64,000 bases of DNA from Vanilla planifolia (taxonomy: Eukaryota; Streptophyta; Magnoliopsida; Asparagales; Orchidaceae): assembly GCA_023846275.1 (NCBI GenBank), contig CM043872.1, positions 28,200,670-28,264,669 on the forward strand, written 5' to 3'. Each line of letters opens with the position of its first letter. Positions within the stretch are counted from its first letter, which is position 1. The notes under the pieces were generated by a model that was not told the DNA's origin, did no database searches, and saw nothing but the letters and a program-made list of their open reading frames with translations. Shown one piece after another: positions 10,698 to 25,600 of the stretch. Made by a program: the position numbers and the translations under genes.

Positions 10698-13600
10698 CCT
10701 GCAGGCGCCTGGTTAATTGCAGCTTCATCAAGTTTAGCTCCATCAAGAAACCCTGGTAATTGACTGTTGCTGCCAGTCACAAACTGCCCTTGCGATTGAT
10801 TAAAATGGCTACTCACAAGTTGTGCTGAAATTGAATTCAGTTGGAATCCTTGGCTTCCAGTAGCGTTGATGATGCTAGATGTGCTAGGACCTGGTAAAAT
10901 CCCAGAATATTGCGTCAGATATTGGCCACTAAAGGTTCATATGACAAAATAGAGCATATATGCTACTCCAACCAGTAAACATGTAAATAAAGATCAGCGA
11001 TGCATATATGTATAATATGCCATTAAAATATTTTGTATGCAATAAATTCAAGTAATTCATTAAGGGATATGATAATCTGGATTAGCAATAATTCTAGATT
11101 AGTGAACTTTGTTCCCACGCTAATGACAGATCATCACCATTGAACCAAGATAATGGGCTCAAACACGTTGAAACAGTGAAACTCTCAGCTCAACCCAACT
11201 TGTACTACATGTTTAGTTTTAGTTTGGATCAGCCGATTTTTTGGTGGGTCAGAATGACTTGTACAGGCCTACAAAAGACCAAGCTATGAGTTTCACCAGC
11301 CCAAGCCTGCTTCCAGTAAATAAAAAGTCAGTTTGCATAAAAAATAATAAAACTGATGAAGTTTTCTAAATGCCCCTGATAGAAGTAAGGAACTAACTAA
11401 CAAAAATCATTGTTTAATCACTGGATGGCCTTAGTTACACACTGGCATGAAAATAATACCAATTATGTGGTAATTAAAAATCAACCTGTGCTGTTCCAAA
11501 CCAATACAAGCCTTGTGAGCAAGTAGAATAACAAGCACACAGAGCACTTCCTAACAAAGATTAGGAGAGCCTAAGTCTAAGAACCTCTCAATAAAATTAA
11601 AAAACAACACTGGTAGTGCAGGTACGAGATCAACTTGATTCTGTATGTATAAGGGACCGGGCCAAACTAAAGAACCAATAGATTTCAATGCATGTTTTAG
11701 GAATTATTTTGAGTTGGTTTCCTGCTTTAGATTGTTAAATACAAATCACAAATAGTCGATCTTTCTCAACTGTTACACTAGGTCAACCTAAAGGCAATCA
11801 CAATAGCCAAGGACAAGAGAGTAGGTCATTCTTACCGAAGGGTGACAGCCACCAGCTGGCTGTCTAAAGGATGCGGATAGTAGATCTGCTGCTCAAAGTG
11901 ATGAAAGAAACATGGGTGGCATGAAGGCTAAACTGCAAAAGCATAAGTGCGGCAAATGTCTCTGAGTAAAACCTGGCAAATTGGGGAGACTTGATGACTG
12001 ATGAAAACATCCCACTGATGGAGTTTGAGAAGGCATTGAGCAATTTGGATGAGTAAATTAGAAAAGAGAAAAGCTAAAGGTTACAGTGAGGAGAAATGTG
12101 AGTTTTCACGTGATATCAAGGTGACAATAAACGCTTTAGTGCCAATGAGTGCAAAAGAGTGCTACTTGGCAAGAAGGATCACAAATGAGGATTTACATCC
12201 TGAATCCTCTTGAAGGTGATCACCAATTCTGCTTCATCTAAAATATGCATAAGTGTTCGAAAAAACCCCAAAGGAAACATAAAAGCTTTGCAGAGGGGAT
12301 GCAACATTGACTTTGACCCACAATTGTCTTGCCCTTCATACTAGAGTTCTAGTAGATTGCTACTAATCTAATCCACTTAATGGCTTTTAATAAAGGCCAA
12401 TGAAAAACAACTCTGAACCACAAGGGTCTACCCAGTTGCTAATGCTTAATGCAGTGGATCAGCTAGAGGGTTTTCTAGGTAAGTCAGATGTTAATGCCTC
12501 AATAACTGTAGCAATCACATAAAAAATCAAAAACAGACTTGGCCTGGGTAAAGAAATTCAATAAGATATTCCAGGCATTCATCTATCTCATGGTGAGGTT
12601 GGATTAGACAGGAAAGTGATTCTGGATGCAGGTGCTATTCACTGAGCTCAATCCAGATTTGAGATGGTTCTTGTGAAGAAGAATGCAATGCCATGCTCTT
12701 TCTTCAAAGCTTTATAAGTATTGGTCTCCCTATAAGAGTTCTACAATTTTGGATGTGAGCGAATGTTTGTACGCCAATTTGTAAAGCTGAAGAATGGGAT
12801 GCAATGTTGAGGGGTGGACCCTAAGTGGTGATTGATTAGGTACTTAGTATAGATGCTTTGTCGTCAGAACCTAGGCCATCTCCTCCATTTCCTTAACGAT
12901 TTGATCATCAGGGCTTCCATTATAATCTAATAGGATTTAACCAATCTATTGTTGGAGTTCCATTATGAGTAGATTTCTTTTATAACTATGTATAAAAGGC
13001 AACTAATGTTAAAATGTGTGTGAAGGTTGACTTGAGCAAGCTTCTTAAGACTTAAGGCTGGGAGGTGGATCAATAGTATCTATGGGCAATTTTTTTAATG
13101 ATTTCAGTATGAAGGTTTACCTGTGCTTTGCAAAGTGAGGTTGTGACCAGTAATAGTAAATGTAGGTCCTCTAAGGCATGATTCCTAAGAAGGTTCATAC
13201 AATTCGGTAAAACAGGGTCAATTGGTGGCTTAAACTTAAAACAACAATCAGCCACTCTGCAACATAATGGTAAGTAGGCAGTAAGCTAGGAATAATGTCT
13301 AAGAATAGTTCAGTTTTTTATGTTCATATTGTGAGTAAAGAGCCCTGGCAAGTACAGCATTGGATCCCAATAACAAACAAAAGAAAATCGAGTAAAACTT
13401 GCTAGTAAACAATTAAATTTACAATATATAGACAAGTGAATAAACAAGGGATGGGTGCCCCCAGGAGGTTCAAAATTAGCCCTTTATAACACCAAAAGTG
13501 GTGAGAAATCAATGTCATATGACAAAAAGAGATAAAGAAAAGAGAAGGCATTGAGTTTCACATGGCCCCATTATCCACTTTGTTTCACAACTGCTAGCAG

Positions 13601-16600
13601 GTGCATGATAAGTGGATGATCTTCAATATCAAGAATTAATAGGTCATGGCTTATTTCTTGAAAAAAACCAAAGCCTTCTCCAATCTATAGTAGATCTCAA
13701 TACTATTTTGGAAAGAACTAAGACATGGTGGTAACAGAAGGCAAAAGGCAAAGGGCAAAGGAGAAAGGTGCAATGGTTGATGCTAAGTGATTGCAATACT
13801 AATTTTTTTCAATCAAACCAAGAATTCAAAGACCATAGGCTTGCCGATTGATATGGTTGACCTGCCCCCTCTTTGGGTAATCAAATTCAACCTAGTTAAG
13901 TGCTAGCCATAGATATCTCAATAAAGGAAAAAATTACTTTTGTCTTTTCTCTTGGGAGAACAATTGGGTACAAAGGATTGATAAAATTACAAATGCCTTC
14001 CTGAAGGAATATTAAGACACTATCAATGAAGATGTTACCAAGGCATCATTACATTTCTTCAACAAATAGCTAATTCATTAAAAGTGAAAGGATGTGTTGC
14101 TTGTACTAATGCTAAAAGTCCATGGAGCACATGAGCATAATCAATTAGGCATGATCAATTAGGCATAATCAATTAGGCATGATAAATCTTCACGCTTCTA
14201 CTTATAAAGTGATTGACAAGATCCTGATTAATTATCCTTGATACCTTGATTATAGCAGATCAATGTACATTTGGCCCATGTAGGAATGTCTTTGACCAAA
14301 GGCTTTTGGTTGAATTCTTATATAAATTCTCAACTACATCATCTATTAATGACCTTATAGCAATTAAGGTAGACATGAAACAACTCTAAGATCATATGAT
14401 TTTAGATTTTTTTGCATTAAGATTTTAGCATTCACATTCAAACCAAAATTTGTAGTGTTATTTAATGAGGTGCACTCTAAGTGAATTGGAGTTCATTGTG
14501 AGTTAAGGCAAGAGTGCCCCTTTTCACCTTACTTGTTCATCATCTATTCTAAGATACTATACTTTCATATTCAACAAGTGAAAGAGGTATTCCCTTAAAG
14601 ATCCACTAAAATTAATCCAATGATATCAAATTTCTTATTTATTGATGATAAACTACTATCGATTTCAACCATCTCATAAGCATCAGAAGCCTCACCATCA
14701 ATCCAAAAATATAATTCAACTTAAAGACAAAAGGTGAATTAAGCTAAATAAATGGATTTGTATAGCAAAAAGATCCTTTAGAAGAGAAGAAAAATGTTTT
14801 CTAACAAACTCAAAGAAAATATTTGAAAAATTTTAATGAGAAGATGACAACCAAGCTTATAAAATTTCTTTCAATCATTAATATGATAAGAGATAAGATT
14901 TTTATTTAGAAGAGGTGGATCACTTTCATAAACAACGCCTTGGAGGATATGAAATTGCATTATGGCTACAATCATCTAAATGGATTTCTTTGCTGATTTG
15001 AATGGGGCATGTACCTGGTGTTGACGAGTCAAAATGTAGCCTCCTTTTGTTGTTTTCTAATAGAGAATGTGTAATGGTGATTTTCCTAATCTGTGTTTGC
15101 TCTTGACAAGGGCCCTTACAATTACAGATCTTCGCCATTGGATATGCAAGATAATGAAAAACTTGGAGCACGTGTTTTGTAATTACAGGTTTCCTAGGGA
15201 GGTAAACAAGGAGCTGCAGCTCTTATGTTTTTATTTCACTGCATGGTTTCATAGCCTTTCCACAATCTATTTTGCTAAAAACGTGCAAAGAGATAGAGCA
15301 AACAGAGATACTACAGGACTAGTCACTGCTTACTATTATAATTAGCATGCTAGTAATTGAAAAGGAACTCAAAACCACTCTTTGCTCTTCTCTACTATTA
15401 TCATTGCAATGAATATTTTTTTTTACTGGTTTCCATTCTCAAAGCTCAGCCCAACTTAGAAAACCTGGATCCCAATTGCTAATTCACAAAACACTCATTG
15501 GAATTGCCTTCTTCTGAATTGGGTGAATCTTAACTTTGATAAACAAATAAAAAAATGGTCAAGTAAATATGGTAGCAAGGCTGAGGTACCACTCAGGTAG
15601 GTTGCTTGATGCACTAGTTAAGAGTTTTTGCATCCATTTGATTGCTATAGCAGAACTAAGAGCAGCATGGGAGGAAGTACATCTTGCCAAACTGTAGATG
15701 TGTAAAGATGGCAGCTTATGGCTGGAAGAAGATGTTGTAACTATTGTTGCAAAGATCAAAAAAAAATCAAACAAGGACAAGCCATGAGTATGACCTTGTT
15801 TTTGATATACTTAATGTTTTTTCTTTTTTCAATTACCAAAGTCAGTCATGTTTGTAGCGAAGCAAACCATGCAGTGGATTTGTAATTGATTTTGACAACT
15901 TTTGATGATATATAGTAGGTTGGGGTGATGTACCACTCACTTTTGTTTTGCTCCACCTATTGCTTGAATAGAGGTTTTTATAGTTAGCATGTTTATTAAT
16001 CAAAATGGGCCAAACAGATACTATTTAAATAAGCATTTTAAACAGATATAAGATATCATTGCTAAATGAAAACAAAAAGTGGCAACTTAGAGCAGCATTG
16101 CGTTTAATGAAGAATGGCGTTGGCAGAAATTGGTTAACGGTTTTGCAAACAAGTTTTCTTGTAAGCTCCATTTGGTATAAGCATTTAGAGTTGAGATAGT
16201 ATGTCCTTCATTAGCCAAAATAACAGTCACAGCTTAGATCTGCGCGGCATGCTATTAAGAATGGTATTGGTGCTATTGTTTGATGATCTTCGAACAATTC
16301 AAAATAACCCTTGTTATTCATTAGCTAGGAAACATCAAAATATAAAGTTAACTATGGAAAATCCTAGGTTTCAATTATCCCAAAGTATGTTTCTGTTTGG
16401 AAAAGCCGCACTCTTACATATGAAAACCACAACTGCTGCTTGATTATCTACACAAAACCAGCTTAGCAAGCCCGTGATATGCTTACCAGAAGCACCAAAT
16501 TTTATCTCTTGTCCACCAGAATTTTGATTATTATCTCCATGAAATAATGGCTGACCAAAACCAGTATTGGATGTACCTCCTGTTAATAGGCTTCCAAAAC

Positions 16601-19600
16601 TGTCTTGCAAGTTTAAGTCACAAAAACAACAAAATTTTTGACACGTGAGTATTTATTTTGATTGTAAAGATGCTGATTTAAGCAAGTGAGAACATAATAC
16701 CTCTTGTTAGAAGGAACATTAGCTGACGTTCCAAGCTGACTGAAACTTGAAAATGTAGGCGGTTTGTAACTCTGAGTATTTGCTATAAATGTGTTGTTAT
16801 TAACTGGAAACTGATTAACTTCACTAGAAACATTTCGTTTTATATGGAGGTTCTTAAGAAGTTTATCAAATTCAGATAACTTGGACTTCAGCAAGTTTCT
16901 CTCCCTTTCGACCTGAAATAAGTGAATAAGAATAGGCTCAGATAAACCAGTCATTTTCACCAAAAAAATGAAGACGTAACTGTCATATTAATTTCAAATG
17001 GTTCCAAGACAATCTTTAAAACTGCCATTAAAAAAGCACCATCAAGATGTGATGCTAATAATTTACGTTCCAATCTAGTTAAGTATTCACATAAAACAAC
17101 AACAAATATAAATATAAATGTATGCCACAGAAATCACTTCTTACTTAAAAGAAATATTTGCACTTTATTTCGTAAATGCATGCAAGCTCATGTATGTTTG
17201 TACGTATGCTTGTTATATAGACAATTATAAACAAAACCTTTGGTTATAATGAAAATTGCAACTTGACTAATGTTCAATTAAATAATATTGATAATAAACT
17301 ATACATACCCAAAAGGGATAATTAGCGACGTAAAAACCAGAACTTGCTAGATAATAGGTAAAGAATATGTCCAAATGAAAGTTACAACTTTGAGTTGGCC
17401 CATCAGCCATCACACATGGCTTGAATCTTAAAATGAAGCTCGCTTGGTCAATTTATAGTCCAAGGCCATTCTAAAAGGTAAATATAATAATAAAATTCAT
17501 ACTTAGGAGAAGTTTTTCTATCATAATGGTTAACTTATAAATGCTGTAGTTCTCAATACCAGTGCCATGTTTAGTTCTCCTAGCAACAAAATATTTTTTA
17601 GCACCTTTTTTTTTTTTGCAAAATTTACAAATCAGTATCACTAATCAAGATTGATCAAGTATATCAGCCAATTATCCTTCTTAAAATCATGTTCCCACTT
17701 TCATAGACGTGGCTCTCATTCCATCCCAAGATTCACCATCCCCCTCCCATTCCATCACAGCATGTGAAGATCTCTATTCCTCTCTCCTAACTACATCAGT
17801 GCTAATCACAGCCCTGTCTTTCAGCTACAAGCACATAGTTCTCCTGGACTACAAGCTCCACATTTTTTCTAGTTTCGCACACTTAACTTGCTTCCTATGT
17901 TTGCACCATTATCCATCGTGTTTCTATTTGCAAGTCTCTTATTTATCTTCCTCAATCAAACTCAACTGTGATGGATTTTTTTTGTTCATGCATTTGATAT
18001 TCCATCTCCTGTCTCAAGCCAAAAGTTTTCTTTTTAGTATATGATTTTTTGTTGATTAATTTTATTTTATCATAATGTCTTGTTGAATGAGTAATGTTCT
18101 TTTCGATTTCAATCTTTGGCTTTTTTATCTTATTTTGTGAGCCTTATAAAAGGGTTTTTGTTTACGATCTCATTTCTTTCATCACCCTCTTCTATAAGCT
18201 TTGGTAAAGATAACCACTAATCCAAACTGGGCATTTTCCCACAGCAAGAAATACCAACATTAACTGAGCCCAACCACTCCAAAATTATGGAAGAAGTAGA
18301 ATTTTGTGATATTTACATTCTTGTTGACTATGGTGCCAGCCTAGGAGATTTTCATTGTTCAAACTAAGTTTGATAATGCCTTGGTGGACAGATTATTTGA
18401 GAGAAGAACGCCTTGAAATCTATATTTGACTGAAATTGAAAGATTGCATTTCTTTCCAACTTTTATATAGTTGTCCTGACAGAAAGAAAAGTGGATCAAG
18501 CTGGAAAGCAAGTGAAGAAAGTTAAGGGTAGTTGGCAAAGGTAAAATGGATAAAGCAAGCGTCAATGCAGGATCCAAAGTTCTTCAGTTTTTCTAGCAAA
18601 AAGGTGGGGGAGGGGATTTCTCTTGGGAGCTAATTACAATATGCCTTCAGTTCATTGTTGATTTAAAATTTGGATTTAGAAGAATGGACAAAAGCTTACT
18701 TAATTGAAAATCTAAAGAGTATGATTACAGAGCAAGAAAAGAGAGAATTGGGATACTCACAGGTCAAGAATAACTACAAAATAAAACAAAGAAGAAAAAA
18801 AAAATCTTCTCTCAAGTGATCAATATCATCTTGAACTAGAAACCCGAAAGCTTATAGACGACAAAGCGAACGAAGTGTCCTGGCTTCATTCAAGATGTGG
18901 GGGGTGTTATAAACATTAGTTTAGTAATAGTTTAACCAACTGAGACAAGTGTACGAGCGGGAGATTTACCGACGTTACATTGGTAATGACTTAACTGCCT
19001 AAAATGAGTGCATGTGAAGGGGGGGTCATTGCTATTAACAAGGAGCTCCAATAGTCACCTCAATCTCTTCTTCCTGAGGCAAGTATGCATGTCTTTGCTA
19101 ATGCAACAGAATCTGTTTAAACCGCATAATAAAGTTAGTGTTGAAAGTTGATGTCTTGGAGCCAAGAGTCTTGACTCAAATGAGATTTCAAGCCTCAAGT
19201 GCTGAGTCTTGATGATTTGTCTTCAACAACTAGGTCTCAAGGGTCTACCCTCGAATTGTTTGTCAATGATGCTTGCTTGAGGAAGAGGGAAGGAAATTGA
19301 AAAGCTTTGGAAAGCAAGAAAGGAGAAGCTTCAAGAGGGAAGCAAGAAAACTGAGAAGGCTGAAGAATTGGGAGGTGAGAGAGAAGAAGGAATCACGAAG
19401 CTGCAACTTGAGCTGAAACCGGAGAAATTAACGGGAAAAACAAAGGATGGAAAGGCTACTGTCAGAAGCTACAGGAAGAATTTCACTAGGAGAAAGAAAG
19501 AAGATGGAGGTGAAAACCAAGAGAGAGAGCAAAAGAGAGGAGTTATGGAGAAAGCATTTGCTGCAGGGAATTTGAGCAAAAGCAGTGGCTGCCACTGAAA

Positions 19601-22600
19601 AAAAAAACAGAGAAAGAAACATAAAATTTGTTGCAGCGGTTTTAATCAAAAAACAGTGACGAAGGTAAGTGCAGTACATTCAGCAAAGAAGACATTTAGA
19701 AATTGAGGCATCTGAAGCAATGACAACAAGGAAATTTAGGAGTTGAGCTGTAGTTGGGCAGCTAAAGTACTTGTGGAATAAACAAGCAAAGGAAAATCAA
19801 AGCAAAGTAAGGAGAGTTGCCGGAAGCTACAGCAAAGGAGTTTACAATAGAGTGTACCGTGAGCTGCTCAGGAAATCAAGAGCAAGGTGAGTTCTGTATA
19901 AATGTTTAACGCAATTTTGCAACAGCCACCTTTCTAACATGTTAGGAATTTAGAATAAGGAAACCTCTGTTTTAGAATTTTGATATTAAGTATTGGTGTT
20001 GTTGCAAAGCGTAAGTTGTTGAGTAAACTTGAGCTTTTATGATAAATATTTGATGTAAGGCTTTAAAGTATGAGTATCATAAGGTTGGGATAGACATACA
20101 TATAGAGAACTTTTTAGAAATTTTGCAAAGCAATATGATTAAGGAGAATTGTATCAAAAAATTAATACTTTGATATGTTGTATATAAATTTCTTGCTGTC
20201 CAAACTGAAGAGAGAAAAAGAATGAAATAAAAAAAATCCTTTAAAACCCAAATAGATAAATTTAAATAACGGTAAAGCAAGTACTATCTATTTGAGTATT
20301 CTAATATGGCATCTTTTATTTATATATATGTGTTTTTGTAGTTGCTATGATATGCAACCAATATGATATGATATATGCTATTAAATATAAAAAATTACAT
20401 ATATGTGTGTGTGTATATGATATATTATATAAGATAGAGAAAACAAAACTAAAAAAAAAAGAGAAGAATAGTAAAAAATAAAAGAAAAAAATACATGAAA
20501 TAACAAGTTATATGAATCTAGATATATTATGAGATACACCTTTAATATTACTATGATATTATAAGTGATATGGCATAAGTCCATTTCACGATATGAAAGA
20601 AAAAAAATGAAAAATAAAACTTCTCTAAGACATTATCCAATAAATCTATAATATATGATGAATCTTAACATATAATACTGAGAATAATAGGCATTAGTGC
20701 TATACTAGATCATGAAGTAACATTAAAGACCACCTAGCATTTTCTACAATATTGATGTATAGAGATAATATAATTGTGATATCCTCAGATAATGCTAATA
20801 CTTTGTGCAAACCTTAATGTACTACAAACATGAATGATTAATATGATTGATCAATTATGGTATGTCTAACCAATAATAATATGTCTAGATAACTATGATA
20901 TACTTACGAGCAAGTCTTTAGATATATAATAAGGTAATGGATTTAAGTTAGCTATACGAATAGAATGTCCCATTTAGCCACCAAAGAGAGGGCGGAGAGC
21001 AATCTAAGCCTTCAAATCAAGCATTGAAGCACCAATAGTGATTCAGCTTTCGTCACCAATTCCACTCCAGACTCTAACAACTGCTTGAACCTCATTTCTC
21101 GATTTACCAAAATGCCCATATATGAATTCGCAGCTCAAGACATGGTGGGCTCGATACATGTCAAAGAAGAATGAGCCTTAGGACCTTGAGTCACAGGGGC
21201 ATACTCAAAGGTTGTTTTAGTTCTTTTCAAACTCAACTTAAGCAAAATGGGCAAGCAATTAGTCTAACTCAAGCAAGATCCCCACAGGGGTCCCTCCCTA
21301 AAATGGGCCATTGCTTTTTCTTGTGCTTTTGTTTAGTTCACAGAGTCAATCTCCAAAGAAATGATAGACTGCTTCACTGCATATATATGTGTTTATGAAT
21401 ATGGGATAATTAGCTTGTAAAAAAAATTGAACCTAATTGGAATAAAAAACAAGAAAAAGAGAAAGATAGACATGAAAAAAAAATGAATAAAATATAATGT
21501 ATGATATGTATAAGAAAAATATAAAATATTTATATATGCACATATATGATATTGAACATATTATTCATTATTATTTATGACTAATTTATTTAAGAGTATA
21601 TTAGAGATGTTATATTTATATTCATATTTATGCTTATTTCTATTATTACTCATTTTTATTATATTATAAGATTGTTATATATAGAATTCATTTGTTGAAT
21701 TTTATAAAACTCATTTTCCTAACTACATTATAAGTTATATCAAATATACATAGTGTAAGTGATCACAATGACATGTAAGCTAAATGATTTGATGTAGATA
21801 GAGATGATTGTGAGTAATGTATACTATATATTATGGTTTTGTACCTAATATAATAATATTGAATTTTGTTAAGACAAATATGCAAACGTTATATTTTTGT
21901 TATTGTGTAATTCGTTAGAAATGATTTTGAACATATTTTATATTTCAATTTTATTGTCACCCTTGTCTGAAGTAATAAGTGTCCTCAACACTGTATGAAA
22001 ATTATGATTTAACCTGATTATTATTATGTTGTATTATTGAGCAAAAAGGATAAGTGGGTCTGACATCAATAATGGATTTTGATGACATGTAAGCTTGTTT
22101 GGAATTAGATCTTAGTTGTTACTATGAAAGGCGAACAAAGGCTTTAGAGGTTTTGGACTAGTAGAATCTTCAATGGTCATAGTTTTAAGTTTGAGGCATT
22201 ATGTATAGGTAGGATTGAATAGGCAACAAGAAAACCACACATCACAAGTCTTGATAAAATCACAAACATACACTCCTAAGAACGATAAGAAGCATGAAAA
22301 TTGTTAAACCACGTTTGCCCACATAATAATGCAACAACTTTCATGCCAACAATATCAAACCAAACAATCCAATCATGCCATAAGAAGTAGCAACTTGGCA
22401 TCATTTTGTGACCTTCAAAAGTGTATTATCATCAAATCAACAGCATATAATTGTGAATGTGAAGAGATTTGAGGTTCAATGAAAGCATATCATCCATAGA
22501 GAGTATACTGACCACACCAACATAACAAATAATTATTTAAAACCTATAGACACTATTGACAAAACAAGCAATAGATAACTTGTCTTAATGGACATCATGG

Positions 22601-25600
22601 ATGATTAAACATGCATTTGTTATAGTTTTGGAAGTCGGATTAGTGTCTATATCATAATTAGCGAACTAAGATGCCTTAGACCAAACCAAATTTATCCAAA
22701 GTTGATCCAAAGGCAGGATTATCTTTGGATAGATGGAAAACATAAGTATTTGATTTGGGTGGATGCATGAGAATTTTAGTAATAATCAAAGAGCACTTTA
22801 AATAATTTAGAAGAAATTATTAACTCCTTTGGATTTTAAGTATGAAAGAAAGATGAAATATTATACTTTTGCTGTCTATAATCAGAAAGAAACCAAGAAG
22901 ACTGCTAAATTGGATTTTCAAGATATTGCTGTACGAATCAAATGCGACATGAATTATAGATACTTAATTGAAACACCCCTTTATTGTGTTCTGATTTCTT
23001 CTCCTTTAACATTGGCTTCTTCTTGCAATTTTAGGTATTAAACTTTGAATTTGTGATGGATGTTTTGGCGAATTGGAGAAATTTAATTAAGGATCGAATT
23101 TTAGAATAAAAATCTTAATAATTTATCTGGTAAGGCTATATAGGGTACATATTTTGGGTTTCACCCTCCCCAAACTGTGTGCATGAGAGAGCTTTCATGC
23201 TACGGAGTTGCCCTTTATACATAATGCATAGAGTGATATTTTCTATAACTCTGGCATTGTCCTTCATTTTCTATTTGTTTTCTAACTATATTAGCTTCAT
23301 AACTTTATCAATCTTACTGGAATTAGCTGCCATTTACATTTCAAAAAAATGCCCTAAAGCTTATCTTGTTATCTGTGGCTTTGCTTTACTGTTTTTGGAT
23401 TGACATGGTCCATAGGCACTACTTCGGCATTTCCCCTTAGAACCAAAAACACAACTTTCTCCTCCATGCACCATATCCAACACTTATCACAGCCGTGAAG
23501 CCGCCAAATAGCCTTTCATTGTATGTTTTAAATGCATTAAAGAAGAAAATTGGAAGGCCATGAAAATTAGAAGCAGATACAAGTGTTGTCAAACCTGGAA
23601 TTTGAAGAGAATGCAGAAAGTACAAATTAAAATTTTGAATGTAGCAAAAACAGATTATTAGCAAAGAGATGAAATCGAGAAATGAGGTGAAATAAGTACG
23701 CAAATAAAGAGCATGGAAAGAATTCTCAGCAGTTAATCGGCTTACAATTGACTGCAGCTGTAACCCTCTTTTAGCATCCTCATAAGCAGCTGCTCGCAAT
23801 TCTTCATAGCTAATATCACCAACGATGTCACATGGAAGACTGAAAGAAAGCACTAAGCATGTCATAAATCAAGTTCATGATTAATGGTAATGGAGATTTA
23901 AATCAAACAAAGAGAAATTTTATGAATTAACTGGTTTTAAAGAAAATTTGTTGCACATTATACATCTGGCTTACTATTTCCAGTGGCCATAGCAAGTAAG
24001 CTTCCAAAGAGGCGCTTCATTCTTGAAATCTTCTACAATTTGGTGCTTACATGACTCCGGATCTGTACAACTATGTGATAGAAATATTATTTTATAATCC
24101 CACCAGTAGAACTGTGACAAGGAAGGCAATCCAAATAAATGGTGGTAGAACTGCGTGTGTGTTCATCTGAGTGAACTTACGTATGTACAGCTGACTGTTT
24201 TTGTGCATCTGTTTGCTGGGAGGGCACTGAGTTTCCAGATGTTGTTGGTCGGATCCACTTATTCTCAAATGGCTAATCCAGATGTTCACAAAAAGAATGA
24301 ATAGGATGCTTTAGATTAGGAACAAATATTTGAAACTTCTTGAAAATAAGAATGAGTGTACCTCCAATTAATTCATGAATTCCCAATTACTAAGTATGCA
24401 ATACAATGCACAAAAATCATATCCATGCCAAGCAAGAAAGGGCATACAAGAACAGAATAGTAGCCAACCTTAGATGAATTCTGACCTCTCACATTGAAAT
24501 TGGCTGCACCATTTAACTGGGAAGCATTCTGCACCCCAAATCCAAATGGGTTGGGCTTTGGTTGTTGACTTGATTGTGGGAACTGCACAGGACTTTGAGA
24601 TCCGAAACCAAAAGGATTTGATTTTGATTGTTGTGGGTTCAAGTGCAGGAATTTACAATGGTCACCATACTGACAGCTGAAAAAAGGGAATGCTGGTGTA
24701 TGAGGAAGTATAACTATAGGACAGAATATTGACAATCAATCCACAAGTTGAAATGCACGTTAATGACAGATACAAACCATAAAACCAAAAGCAAACAAAA
24801 GAAAATAAACACGATTATTTACCATGCTTTTGTGTATTATTGCATTTGTAAATTAAACAAGCAATCAAGCACTAGGTTCTTTGAAGAATGAATAAAAAAA
24901 ATTCTATAGCTGCCTGGTTAGCTTGCCCTCGGACTCAAAATAGAACATACTTGACACTTAATTGCTTGATCTACTTAAATCACAGATAAGGATCATCATA
25001 TGCAGGCAGCAACATCTCAAGCTAAGGCAAACAGAGCACTAGTAAAATAGTAACTTAATGAAACTTCAAATTTGTTCATATCTACTTCGATAATGTCAAA
25101 ATCAACCAATGCCCAGAAGTTTGCCTAAACTAGAGTTCAACCAATCCCCATCCTGGGTTCCCTTCAAAATTGTCTTCAAAAGCAACTTAGCCATTTATGC
25201 ATCAAATAGATTCTTGACAAATATGATTAACTTTTTTTTTTTTTGCTTTTCTTTTGTTCTATATGAAATCATCAATCCCATCTTTGATATAATAGAAAAT
25301 TGTAAGATTTGAATTGTAATTGCTACTTGGCACACCTAGCAGGAAAAAAATTGTAAAATCTTTCACACCAAGCTAAATGCAATGAGACTGTCATGGATGA
25401 CATTGGAAGAGGGTGGTGATCAAGTAATCAAATCTAGCATGTTCAAAGGGCACATTATCCATGATAAGTGCATAGGAAAAAAATATTAATGCAGTTAGTC
25501 TATTGAATGTTAGATTTATTTTCTTTTTAGTTTGCCTTGTGATTTTCTTTTCTACCAGTATCATATTTGTTCGAACAAAATGCCCGTTTCCTTTCTAGTA

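Larger units (their letters stand above)
10891..16486. other. Long intron of the CCCH gene (5.6 kb) with LINE relic
   Basis: It runs between the exons ending at 16487 and starting at 10890. It holds the degenerate LINE at about 13640-15770, a 14-bp tandem repeat near 14136, and otherwise AT-rich sequence without readable exons. Confidence 0.7.
16913..23745. other. Longest intron of the CCCH gene (6.8 kb)
   Basis: No exon is recognised. It contains a 12-T run near 17607-17618 (poly(A) on the minus strand), a candidate LTR boundary at 18905, and a very AT-rich tract with TA/GT microsatellite at about 20300-20430. The rest is AT-rich sequence without readable domains. Confidence 0.65.

Noticed and set aside
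14136-14184. CRISPR-like array
   Set aside because: The 14-bp units are contiguous with no spacers, and the host is a plant; it is a simple tandem repeat.
23179-23403. Hydrophobic 74-residue ORF as a small membrane protein gene
   Set aside because: It lies in AT-rich intron sequence where T-rich codons give hydrophobic residues by chance; there is no conservation signal or start context.
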